The notes beneath the pieces are model-generated. The model had not been told where the DNA came from, made no database searches, and was given only the letters and a program-made list of their open reading frames with translations. Shown piece by piece: positions 46,691-57,000 of a DNA stretch of 64,000 nt. A program made the translations under genes and the position numbers. Source of the stretch: Miscanthus floridulus (lineage: Eukaryota; Streptophyta; Magnoliopsida; Poales; Poaceae). Positions within the stretch are counted from its first letter, which is position 1, and every line of letters starts with the position of its first letter. The DNA lies in assembly GCF_019320115.1 (NCBI RefSeq), contig NC_089582.1, forward strand, positions 116,690,637-116,754,636. Direction: 5' to 3'.

Positions 46691-47639
46691 TGATGGTTCA
46701 TCTCCCAGCTGGCCTTCTCTGGGGTGGGCCTTTAGAGACTGTGCAAGCTATTCGCTAATGGCCCGGAGTGTACGCGCGAGCGTTCATTACCGGTGTAGCC
46801 CCCGAGCCCCTGGTTGATTTGGGGAATCAGTCAAGGGGGTTAGCCGAACTGTCATGGCGCTAATCCACGGGTTTAAACTACCCCTATGTTTGACACTCAA
46901 CGGGCTAAGAGATCAGGGCTAATGCTTTAGATGCTTGAACTATGTGCTTATATGTGTGTGCACACAAAAAGAGCTCTACAGTGTTGACCCTAATCCTACA
47001 CGAACAACATTTTGAAGTCAGTGGACTAGGAAAATATTTGTGGAAATGATGACTTAGGAACTCTAGCCCTTCAAATTGGATGAGTTGTTGCCCAAGTTCT
47101 GGTAGAGGTAAGCCACAAGAAGTAAAAATAGCTTGTGCTTTCTTCATTCCACGTACAATATTAAGATAGATAGATTGGCCTTTGTTTCCCCTGCTTCAGT
47201 TACCGGTCAATAATACCTTAAAACATGATCTCCAATTGTTTAAAAAATACATGATCTCCACGACAGTCAGACATATCTCGAAACTCCTATTGGCTGGAAA
47301 AGTTTGGAGTTTGGGTACCATTTTCATGTAGTGCCTATTTTTTTAGCTTGCCCATTTTTTAGCTCACAAGAGATATTAGACATGTACTCCTGTGTCTTCA
47401 AATATATACATCTATATAAACCTTCCACTGAAAACTAAGGAGAAACATGAATTATAACTTTAATGTTTAGTTCCCTACTACCAATCAGACATGCATAGCT
47501 GTTAGTCCTCTTCAGCACGAAAAGCAAGTTTTTAAAAGTCAACATCACAGCATGAGAAGTTTAATAATGCACATGACAATCAGAAACCATGAATAATTTG
47601 TCCCTTATCTTGGAACATGAAACCAAGCATTCTTAAACA
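46691..47639. other. Unassigned intergenic sequence
   Basis: Near 46700-46880 the sequence has the CCCCCGAGCCCCTGGTTGA type of word often seen beside PMD-type repeats. A minus-strand frame at 46905-47147 (LPLPELGQQLIQFEGLEFL) might be a gene scrap. Nothing else is supportable. Confidence 0.3.
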
Positions 47640-47670
47640 CTAGTGAAGGCCGCGCGCCTTCGCGCGTGCC
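47640..47670 (-). mobile_element. Helitron 3' terminus (minus strand)
   Basis: On the minus strand the sequence ends with a perfect 6-bp stem, 4-base-loop hairpin (CGCGCG AAGG CGCGCG, at 47651-47666), eleven more bases and CTAG, followed by T. A GC-rich hairpin about ten bases before CTRR, with insertion between A and T, is the Helitron signature. The body would extend to higher coordinates. I could not find the 5' TC end. Confidence 0.6.
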
Positions 47671-48349
47671 GGTAAGAGAATAAGTCCAGGTTTTTGAATG
47701 TAGAGTTGTCATGCCATATATGATTTGCTGCTGTACGTATTTGTGGTGATGTGATAAGCCGGAATTTGCAGGACGCATATATTACATGCGAAAGTTCTGG
47801 TAAAGTTTATACATAAGAACGGTGCAAGCCACCATGGCCTGCCTGATTTAAAGCTAACAGGTCCAGGAACATATTTGCTCCTTGCTTGTACAACGAGTTT
47901 CTTTTATTAAGTTCACCTCACATTTTTCAACGACTAGGAAACCAGACATTGACAGGAACCATTTTGCATGATAAGTTTGTGAAAACCGGTCACGCACGGG
48001 TCACAAAATGATGTGGCGGACGTCTTGTTCAGCTGCAGCACCTGGTGATTTGAAAAAAATTGGTTGAATCAATAGATGATAGATATACAGCGGCATGTCT
48101 ATAGGAAATGAAAATGTTCCTAAAATCTGGCACATGCATGAGGATGCTATATATTGGACCCGCAGAATTTTTTTTTAATATGTTCATGGAATAAATTGGA
48201 GCAACAAAGTCATTAAAATGTGCCTGTCATTAAGTGATTTCAGAATTAGTAAATGCTTTTGTTCGGGTAGGTTTGGATAAGTGGCTTGTAGACTAATAAT
48301 TACAACACCTGTACATCGAAAGTAGGTTTGTCTTTGCTAACTCAACTTT

Positions 48350-48430
48350 GGGCCTGTTCGCTTGTCTGAATTCTGGAGGAATCTGGATGGTTTGGAGAAA
48401 TACTGGAGGAATTTGTTGAAAACTGAGCAG
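48350..48430. mobile_element. MITE fragment
   Basis: It opens with GGGCCTGTTCGCTTG, like the element at 44748, and has a GGAGGAAT-type repeat, but has no clear right end. Confidence 0.4.
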
Positions 48431-48579
48431 GCACCATGTATTTACCTATCTTGGGGTCCCAGGTAAGGAGGCCCTATGAGTAGTTTCTGTCCGAGGATCC
48501 TTTGAAGATGTTGCCTTGGCTCTGTAATTTGTATATGAATATTGACAAAAATGCTGTGTATGTACATGAAAAGTACAAT

Positions 48580-48700
48580 GGCCCCGTTCGCTTGGCTGAT
48601 AAGCCATGACTGAAAGGACTGTTGGCTGATTTGTTGTGAGAGAAAAACACTGTTCCAGCTACAAAAACAAGCTGAAAAGTACGGATTATATGATTCGGTG
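48580..48700. mobile_element. hAT-type MITE fragment
   Basis: GGCCCCGTTCGCTTGGCTGA is followed by GTTGGCTGATTTGTTGTGAG and AAACACTGTTCC, the order of a very common grass MITE. The right terminal repeat is missing or decayed. Confidence 0.55.
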
Positions 48701-48719
48701 TGTGACCATACTTTTTCGA

Positions 48720-49130
48720 TTTGCACTGGAGCAACAATTCTGGGGGCTTATTCTCGCCATCCTGGATGTCCAGGATTGTCTCCAAGGTCTCGTGGTCAGC
48801 TGTTTCCTGGTTAAGAGAGGCAAAGTTACGTGGGACTGAAGAGACAAATAATTTAGCTGAAATGAGTCTAGGTGTCAAGGAGAAGATCCATGCAGCACTA
48901 CCTGGGTATCATCGGTGTTGTCATCAAACAGCTTCCTGCGGGCGCCTGATGCTGCTGCTGATGATCTGCGACAGTTTGAGCAAAGAAGATTTCTCAAAAT
49001 AAACATTCTGAGAAGAATAAAACTGGTATATGTGATCGAGCAGGTATGATGTGTTAGTCTGCCTTACTCTATGGTGAGATCTTTTATGGGTGTTTCATCA
49101 TGATCAGCTGGCGGTGCAGGGGTCTGCACA
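48720..49130 (-). pseudogene. Exon-like fragments of an unknown gene
   Basis: On the minus strand, segments bounded by AG and GT read PAPPADHDETPIKDLTI (near 49125-49075), SSAAASGARRKLFDDNTDDT (near 48970-48915) and, in another frame, NFASLNQETADHETLETILD (near 48840-48760). They lie inside the putative Helitron body in its own orientation. The basic-acidic tail recalls C-termini of Helitron-borne RPA-like proteins, but this is only a guess. It may equally be a captured host gene piece. Confidence 0.3.
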
Positions 49131-49966
49131 TTTAATGTGTAAATGAGTCTATATATGTAGGAAATAATGAAGGGAAACAGGCGAGGACCAATAGGCTACG
49201 AAGGTCTCATCAAACTGACCGCATCCAAGCTCTACGGTTTGCTGAGGAGACCCAGGGCCGGCCCTGAGGGCGGGCGGACGGGGCAGTCGCCCTGGGCCCC
49301 CAATTCCCTGGGCCCCATCCCAGGTATATATATCGTATATTGCGTGGTTAAGAGGCTAAGAGCTTTAAGCAGCGAATAGTTTCCGTCGTCGCTACCTGCA
49401 GGTATGCTGCCTCTCGCTGCAAGTGCAACAACCTGACGATTCTCATGCGAGCTATTTTTGTGAAATCGTTTGGTTACTGCAGATAAGCGCGGTGGGTCCT
49501 GATGGCTCCAACATATAATTTAGACTCAGTTATTATATATATAATATTATATATATTATTATTCTTTATTAGAGATAGCACATTACGTTGCATTTCATGT
49601 AACTCGCTGCTAACTTGCTTTCTTCATCTTCTTCTATTAAACCAAAATTTACTTTACTGCAATTTGCTAGCTTCCTTCACTATCTTCTTGCATCTTCAAA
49701 GCGCACATGATTATGCATGCACCCGTACAGTAAAATCTTAACCTGCTTCTTTTATTTCTTTTTTAAATATTTTGTACAAAATCTAGTCAAACGGGAAAAA
49801 TAAAAAATGAGTATGAGTAGATGAATTAATACAATCACACAGAGAGATTTATAAAAAAGTTTTTTAAGAGTAATTCAAGCGCTTCAAGAGATCCAAACAA
49901 GATGGTGATATGGTTGTCAAGGAACCAGAGTATACCATCATTATAGTGATAGAAAATTTGAAGGTA

Positions 49967-49970
<4 letters not shown>

Positions 49971-50021
<51 letters not shown>
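49971..50021. repeat. (TA)n microsatellite, left of a Micron-like insert
   Basis: About 25 uninterrupted TA units end at TAGAACTACTATCC. Confidence 0.95.
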
Positions 50022-50025
<4 letters not shown>

Positions 50026-50260
50026 CTACTATCCTGTAGCTGGCTACAGAATAACTTATTCTGTAGCCACTTTGAGTTATGATAATTACTATGTTAATTT
50101 ACGAGATTATAGTAACTCCTTACTAAGTGGTTTAATATAACGTTATGGTAAATATCCCCATGTGTTATAGTAACCCAACTATCGTAAATATGTATTGACA
50201 TTATAGTAAATTAGTATATAAAATTATAGTAAATGGAAGTGGCTACAGAATAACTTATTT

Positions 50261-50263
<3 letters not shown>
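50022..50263. mobile_element. Micron-like sequence between two TA repeats
   Basis: About 240 bp with TGGCTACAGAATAACTTATT at both the left (50041) and right (50240) sides, bounded directly by long TA repeats. The left copy continues to TCTGTAGCCA and so is itself a palindrome. Rice Micron elements are known to sit inside (TA)n. The likeness here is one of arrangement; I cannot confirm sequence homology. Confidence 0.45.
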
Positions 50264-50347
<84 letters not shown>

Positions 50348-50361
50348 GTGTGTGTGTGTGT
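50264..50361. repeat. (TA)n, then (GTAT)n and (GT)n microsatellite
   Basis: About 36 TA units are followed by three GTAT units and about eight GT units. The minus-strand frame rich in Ile and Tyr here is a repeat by-product. Confidence 0.95.
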
Positions 50362-50639
50362 GTTGTTTCTTTGAATATCGCTTTTGTATATGTAGCTAAG
50401 CGTTTATCATTAACTATTTTATACATATAAGTATTTAAGCATGTGTATATAAGGGGCCCCTAGATTTTGGTTTTGCTCTGGGCCCCTAAAAACTCAGGGC
50501 CGGCCCTGAGGAGACCCTCCTGTTTCAGTTACACAGCCATGAGAACATCAACCCTCTTGGTAAACAGAGGCAGATATGAAATGGTTGGCCAAGGGTAAGG
50601 GAAAATGGACGGATCAAGACATAAGATTGTGCCAGGTCG

Positions 50640-51070
50640 CTGTTAATACCTTTCCACGCTAAACGGTGTTGATCTAGCAGCCTTTTCCTCTTCTGCCTAG
50701 GAGCACAAGTATCAGGAGTCTGTGCTGCGCCGGAGACACCGGTGGCTGAAACAGGGTTCTATAAGACGAGGCAATGGCCATCTAACAAAATAGGAAAAGG
50801 GAAGACTTAAGACGCCCTGTCCGCGTGAGGAAACGTACAGCCTCTTGCGCGGTGCAGCGTGGAAGTGCCTGGAGCAGAATTGCTGGCAGGCACCGCTGCA
50901 GGAGCTGGCAGTTTCCACAATAGATTGTTAATATATATACGTACAAAGCACACAAACAGGTCAGCAAACGTTTTAAAATAGAAAAGGGAAACACTAAAGG
51001 GTAAATAAATTCAATTGAACTGATCGGTACATACGTGGATGCTGAACTTCCGTGTCCATCATGCACCAAC
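50640..51070 (-). pseudogene. Exon-like fragments on the minus strand, unknown
   Basis: Frames such as GAAQTPDTCAPRQKRKRLLD (near 50735-50675) and LPAPAAVPASNSAPGTSTLH (near 50910-50850) have coding-like composition and splice-like edges, but no stable gene model. They share orientation with fragments at 48720-49130 and 51463-52038. Confidence 0.25.
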
Positions 51071-51462
51071 GCAGCTTACAACCGCGCAGACTAATCATGC
51101 AATAAAAAAGGAGGAAAAGGGGGGGAAAGGGAAAAATCTTTGAAAGTCACAGAGGATCAGTATTTGTTTGTTATAAACTGTGTCGATCGCTTTGTTTAGT
51201 AAAAGGGAAGACAAATTTGGGATAAAAATGCATAGGTTTCAAAATGAGTACACAACATCTTAGGCCGGCCATGCCATGTTCCTTTGGTTAAAAATGATCG
51301 TTTTTGGAAAGAGGAATCCTTCTTCTCTTTTCTTTTGTGGTTTCTTTTTTAAAGAAGAGAGAGCAAATAAGAAACTGCTATGTACATAAGCGGGTGCTAT
51401 AAAGGCTTAAAATCTCGAACATGGACCACCTGGCATGTAATAAAACTTGTCTAATTTACAGC

Positions 51463-52038
51463 TCAGGGACCACTCGACATGTTATTGACATTGTGCATCA
51501 ATTGGTGAGCATAGGCCAGAAGCTGTGGATTAGCCTGAGAATCATTATGGGAGACCATAATAAGTAGCCTGGCCAGTTGGATACCTCTGTTTGCAACAGG
51601 CAACGGCCGTTGTGCGAGAGTCCTATACAGCAGCAAACCATGCAAGCCTACAACAACAAAGCCATATATAGTCTGCACGGCCCTAAGGGCTTGCAGGGCG
51701 GCAGCCTCATAAGCTACGTGACGTTCTACACCGAGCGGTGCCCAGTAAGAGCCTCTGCGAACTACCATGGGAGGGTAATGTAGGCAATTCGAGCTCAATG
51801 CCATATAGATGTGAGCCGTCTTCGATGATCTCATGTATAGGGGATATATAGGGAAGGCAACAATGCTGCGCAACTCCTCGTAAAATAGACATGTACGACA
51901 CACGCAGCACGAACATTGTCGTAAATGTGTGCTGTTTTTAGTTGCAAATGAGTGATGAGAACATAAGGGGCCACAGGCGTTTAACTGGAACCCAAGGAAT
52001 CGTTTCTCCGTTGTGCAGTAGGAGCCAAACCGAAACAT
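51463..52038 (-). CDS. Open frame of 191 codons, unknown function, possible exon or gene fragment
   Basis: The longest non-transposon frame in this part. The last 110 residues look like real protein: MVVRRGSYWAPLGVERHVAY, EAAALQALRAVQTIYGFVVV, HGLLLYRTLAQRPLPVANRG and QLARLLIMVSHNDSQANPQL, ending NVNNMSSGP. This predicts amphipathic helices and no membrane segment. The first 80 residues are Cys/His/Ser-rich and may be intron or untranslated sequence read through. No promoter is evident. Grass repeat DNA often carries such helical fragments of uncharacterised genes. I do not recognise a domain. Confidence 0.4.
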   Translation of the reverse strand: MFRFGSYCTTEKRFLGFQLNACGPLCSHHSFATKNSTHLRQCSCCVCRTCLFYEELRSIVAFPIYPLYMRSSKTAHIYMALSSNCLHYPPMVVRRGSYWAPLGVERHVAYEAAALQALRAVQTIYGFVVVGLHGLLLYRTLAQRPLPVANRGIQLARLLIMVSHNDSQANPQLLAYAHQLMHNVNNMSSGP

Positions 52039-52114
52039 TTTTTTTTTTGGTAAAAGGCTGTAACCACATTAGCCGTCAGAACAACATGGTCAAATGCAAG
52101 ACGTAGGAACCAAA

Positions 52115-52138
52115 TTTTTTTTTTTTTTTTTTTTTTTT
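52115..52138. repeat. Homopolymer T run
   Basis: About 23 consecutive T on the plus strand. A shorter run lies at 52037-52047. A retroposed poly(A) tail on the minus strand is possible but unsupported. Confidence 0.8.
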
Positions 52139-52414
52139 GCTTTAGGCAGGTAAATGCAATTTGAACTGAAGAAATAAGGGAAAGGAACATCATGGCCAGC
52201 GACGAAAAGAAAATGACAAACAAGAAAGCACAGCATTAGCGACACCGCCGATGTGGATAATATAGCATGTGACAATATCAATACAACATGAGCACAAACC
52301 TGATCAGACTAACGCCGCGCCGTCAGTGTTGGCAAGTTGGCAGCACACGCTCAGAGGTACCCAATGGCAGCAACAGGGTAGGCAGCAGAGTCTCTGAAGG
52401 AAGCGAAGAAGGGT

Positions 52415-53066
52415 GGGAATTATTTGTGTGCCATTAAAAAAGATTTATGTGTCTCTAGAAAAGTTCAGCGGTCTTCAGCGCCACTACTCCAATTTTTTTG
52501 TGCCCTTCATGCCACTGCCGTCAGTTTGGGCTCTAACGCCGTTAAACTGCAGGTGTGAAAAGTCAAAAATACCCTTATGTCTAAATATGTCATTAATTTT
52601 TTAGCATCTTAACGACTTCAAATGAAAAAAAAAACTCAAAACTAGAAAGTTGTAGATCTCGTCAAGATCTATAATTTTCATATAAAATTATCTTCATTTA
52701 ATTCCGCAAAAAAATATGATTTGATATGATTAATATATCTTAGGAAAATCATATCTTTTTTTGTGGAATTAAATGAAAAATAATTTTTATGTGAAAATTA
52801 TAGATCTCGACGAGATCTACAACTTTCTAGTTTTGAGTTTTTTCATTTGAAGTCGCTAAGATGCTCAAAAAAAATTAATGACATATTTAGACATAAGGAT
52901 ATTTTTGACTTTTCACACCTGCAGTTTGACGGCGTTAGAGGCCAAACTGACGGCAGTGGCATGGAGGGCACAAAAAAGTTGGAGCAGTGACGCTGAAGAC
53001 CGCTAAACTTTTTCAGAGACACACAGAATATTACGATCTCTTTTAATAGCACATAAGAAATTCTCT
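52415..53066. mobile_element. Foldback (long terminal inverted repeat) element, about 650 bp
   Basis: The left arm, about 52415-52715, and right arm, about 52750-53066, are inverted copies with scattered differences. Shared blocks include TTCAGCGGTCTTCAGCG/TTTAGCGGTCTTCAGCG, CTGCAGGTGTGAAAAGTCAA, ATGTCTAAATATGTCATTAA and AGAAAGTTGTAGATCTCGTC. The loop is only some 40 bp. This form fits a Mutator-like or foldback MITE. A 9-bp target duplication was not identified. No coding region. Confidence 0.8.
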
Positions 53067-53099
53067 CTAAATGAAGACACCATACAGACACTAAATACG

Positions 53100-53340
53100 C
53101 AAAATAAAGAATGGAATCAAACAGTGCCACAGAGGTAAGCAACGGAGACCAACGAACCTGGAGTCCAAGTGACGGAAAACGGCAGACCAAACTTCGGGCG
53201 CCGACGGCAGGGCGGGGGAGGGGGGCAAAACTGAGCACCCCTCCCCAGCGCCCCCCACAAGGCTGAACTCCGGCCGGGAAGCTACACAGAACGACAACGG
53301 CAGCAACAGGCAAGGTAGTCGGATTTGCGGACGAAGTGAG
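53100..53340 (-). other. GC-rich minus-strand exon-like segment
   Basis: This is the only GC-rich, non-repeat block of the region. On the minus strand it reads as a possible first exon ending GGACTCCAG before GTTCGTTGG near 53163. Whether it encodes protein (GVQPCGGRWGGVL in one frame) or a leader is unclear. Confidence 0.25.
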
Positions 53341-53356
53341 GATTTCAAGAAAGCGT

Positions 53357-53570
53357 CACTACTAGATATATCAACTTCTATGACGAACAGTTTTCGTCAT
53401 TAAAGGAACCAAATTCGTCGTAATTTCAGTTTTGTGACGAATTTATGACAAAAAACGGTTTATCATAGAAGTCGCGTCATTTTTGAAATTCTATGACGAT
53501 TCTAGAAAATCGTCATAGAAGTGGATAGATCTACGACAAAAACTGACCGTCATAAAACTGCTTTGGCATA
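53357..53570 (+). mobile_element. CACTA transposon terminus with subterminal repeats
   Basis: CACTACTAGATATATCAAC opens the element, followed by repeats of TTCTATGACGA and its inverse TCGTCATAGAA (for example 53377, 53463, 53490 and 53507-53520). Terminal CACTA plus short subterminal repeats in both orientations is diagnostic of En/Spm elements. CGT at 53354-53356 may be the 3-bp target copy. The other end is not in the window. Confidence 0.8.
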
Positions 53571-53579
53571 CGTGGCAGG

Positions 53580-53798
53580 CAGGGATGAAAACGGATCGGA
53601 TACGAACGGATATCACTCATATTATATTTGTTTTCATATTTCTGTTCGGATTCGGATTCGGACACGGATAGCGTTCGGATACATATACGAATACGGATTG
53701 ACTCGGTTATGAATACGAATAATGAGTATCGAATACGGTATGAATCGGATTCGGAGAAGGTCGGATACAAATATCTATTCGGATATTGAGTAAAAGCA

Positions 53799-53800
<2 letters not shown>
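53580..53800. mobile_element. hAT-type MITE fragment rich in CGGAT words
   Basis: CAGGGATGAAAACGGATCGG starts the block, then many TTCGGAT/ATCCGAA and GAATACG words. This resembles a widespread grass hAT MITE. The right end is lost at the TA repeat. Confidence 0.55.

Positions 53801-53802
<2 letters not shown>

Positions 53803-53864
<62 letters not shown>
53803..53864. repeat. (AT)n microsatellite
   Basis: About 30 uninterrupted AT units between AAAAGCAGC and CATACGTG. Confidence 0.95.
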
Positions 53865-53866
<2 letters not shown>

Positions 53867-54067
53867 TACGTGCGCAAACCATTACACCACTCTATGAGTC
53901 CATAATCCATCTAGATTAAGCCAAAAGACTAAAAAGTAAAGCAACAAATAAGATAAAGATACAGATACATCATACATCAAACATCATACAAGCACTAATC
54001 TTCGCGGCATGAGTAGAAATAGCCAAGCTCATGGCTTCATGGGTCTCATGGAGTCATGGTCATGGAT
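53865..54067. other. Short unique-looking spacer before the tandem array
   Basis: I see no gene or repeat here apart from a small TCATGG repeat near 54030-54064. Confidence 0.5.
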
Positions 54068-57000
54068 TCAAGATCTAGAATCCTTATATAGGCCATTTTT
54101 TATTTGAGAAAGTTTGAACAAAATGTAGTTCAAATTTCACAAGTGTGTGATATAGTTTTAAAAAGTCTATATGAGATTCAAGAATTTGTGACTAGTGTTT
54201 GATAAAACTTTCTCAAATGGGAAAATGAGCTATGTAACAATTGTAGATCTTGCTGAGATGATCAAACTTGGTATTCAGAGTTTTTTCATCTGAGGTCATT
54301 TAGTGTCTCATTTGAGCAAGTTTGACCAAGTCAAATTTGGTCAAATGAAAAAACAACACTTTGACTCTAGTATTATGAACTCTAAATGACTTTAAATTGA
54401 AAAGTTTTGAATACCAAGTTTGTTCAACTCATCAAGATCTACAATTGTTGTTTTGGTCAACTTTCCATTTGAGATAGTTTGGACGGTTCAAATTTGTGAT
54501 TTTTAAATTTCAACGCCTACAAACTAGTTTTCGAAACCCTAGATTGTCTCAAATTGAAAAGTTTTGAATACCAAGTTTGTTCAGCTCATCAATATCTACA
54601 ATCCTTATATAGGCTATTTTTACATTTGAGAAAGTTTGAACAAAATGTAGTTCAAATTTCACAAGTGTGTGACATAGTTTTAGAAAGTCTATATGAGATT
54701 CAAGAATTTATGACTAGTGTTTAATAAAACTTTCTCAAATGGGAAAATGAGCTATGTAACAATTGTAGATCTTGCTGAGATGATCAAACTTGGTATTCAG
54801 AGTTTTTTCATCTGAGGTCATTTAGTGTCTCATTTGAGCAAGTTTGACCAAGTCAAATTTGGTCAAATGAAAAAACAACACTTTGACTCTAGTATTATGA
54901 ACTCTAAATGACTTCAAATTGAAAAGTTTTGAATACCAAGTTTGTTAAACTCATCAGAATCTACAATTGCTGTTTTGGTCAACTTTTCATTTGAAATAGT
55001 TTGGATGGTTCAAATTTGTGATTTTTAAATTTCGACGCCTACAAACTACTTTTCGGAACCCTAGATTGTCTCCAATTGAAAAGTTTTGAATACCAAGTTT
55101 GTTCAGCTCATCAAGATCTACAATCCTTATATAGGCCATTTTTTTTATTTGAGAAAGTTTGAACAAAATGTAGTTCAAATTTCACAAGTGTGTGACATAA
55201 TTTTAGAAAGTCTATATGAGATTTAAGAATTTATGACTAGTGTTTGATAAACATTTCTCAAATGGGAAAATGAGCTATGTAACAATTGTATATCTTGCTG
55301 AGATGATCAAACTTGGTATTCAGAGTTTTTTCATCTGAGGTCATTTAGTGTCTCATTTGAGCAAGTTTGACCAAGTCAAATTTGGTCAAATGAAAAAACA
55401 ACACTTTGACTCTAGTAGTATGAACTCTAAATGACTTCAAATTGAAACATTTTGAATACCAAGTTTGTTCAACTCATCAAGATCTACAATTGTTGTTTTC
55501 GTCAACTTTCCATTTGAGATAGTTTGGATGGTTCAAATTTGTGATTTTTAAATTTCGATGCCTACAAATTTATTTTCGGAACCCTAGATTGTCTCAAATT
55601 GAAAAGTTTTGAATACCAAGTTTGTTCAGCTCATCAAGATCTACAATCCTTATATATGCCATTTTTTCATTTGAGAAAGTTTGAACAAAATGTAGTTCAA
55701 ATTTCACAAGTGTATGACATAGTTTTAGAAAGTCTATATGAGATTCAAGAATTTATGACTAGTGTTTGATAAAACTTTCTCAAATGGGAAAATGAGCTAT
55801 ATAACAATTGTAGATATTGCTAAGATGATCAAACTTGGTATTCAGAGTTTTTCATCTGAGGTCATTTAGTGTCTCATTTGAGCAAGTTTGACCAAGTCAA
55901 ATTTGGTTAAATGAAAAAACAACACTTTGACTCTAGTATTATGAACTCTAAATGACTTCAAATTGAAAAGTTTTGAATACCAAGTTTGTTCAACTCATCA
56001 AGATCTACAATTGTTGTTTTGGTCAACTTTCCATTTGAGATAGTTTGGATGGTTCAAATTTATGATTTTTAAATTTCGACGCCTACAAACTAGTTTTCGG
56101 AACCCTAGATTATCTCAAATTGAAAAGTTTTGAATACCAAGTTTGTTTAGATCATCAAGATCTACAATCCTTATATAGGCCATTTTTTCATCTGAGAAAG
56201 TTTGAACAAAATGTAGTTCAAATTTCAAAAGTGTGTGGCATAGTTTTAGAAAGTCTATATGAGATTCAAGAATTTATGACTAGTGTTTGATAAAACTTTC
56301 TCAAATGGGAAAATGAGCTATGTAACAATTGTAGATCTTGCTGAGATGATCAAACTTGGCATTCAGAGTTTTTTCATCTGAGGTCATTTAGTGTCTCATT
56401 TGAGCAAATTTGACCAAGTCAAATTTGGTCAAATGAAAAAACAACACTTTGACTCTAGTATTATGAACTCTAAATGACTTTAAATTGAAAAGTTTTGAAT
56501 ACCAAGTTTGTTCAACTCATCAAGATCTACAATTGTTGTTTTGGTCAACTTTCCATTTGAGATAGTTTGGATGGTTCAAATTTGTGATTTTTAAATTTCA
56601 ACGCCTACAAACTAGTTTTCAAAACCCTAGATTGTCTCAAATTGAAAAGTTTTGAATACCAAGTTTGTTCAGCTCATCAAGATCTACAATCCTTATATAG
56701 GCTATTTTTACATTTGAGAAAGTTTGAACAAAATGTAGTTCAAATTTCACAAGTGTGTGACATAGTTTTAGAAAGTCTATATGAGATTCAAGAATTTGTG
56801 ACTAGTGTTTGATAAAACTTTCTCAAATGGGAAAATGAGCTATGTAACAATTGTAGATCTTGCTGAGATGATCAAACTTGGTATTCAGAGTTTTTTCATC
56901 TGAGGTCATTTAGTGTCTCATTTGAGCAAGTTTGACCAAGTCAAATTTGGTCAAATGAAAAAACAACACTTTGACTCTAGTATTATGAACTCTAAATGAC

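Larger units (their letters stand above)
49253..50508. mobile_element. Non-autonomous hAT element, 1,256 bp, 8-bp target duplication
   Basis: It begins CAGGGCCGGCCCTGAG and ends with the inverted form CTCAGGGCCGGCCCTG. The 8-bp direct repeat AGGAGACC flanks it at 49245-49252 and 50509-50516, as required for hAT elements. Terminal repeats are themselves palindromic. No transposase frame exists. The inside holds two long TA repeats with a separate noncoding insert between them. Confidence 0.92.

Noticed and set aside
50211..50426. Minus-strand frame of alternating Ile and Tyr
   Set aside because: A translated TA microsatellite.
52090..52223. Retroposed gene with poly(A) tail at the T run
   Set aside because: No target duplication or recognisable gene body beside the T run; simple slippage is enough.
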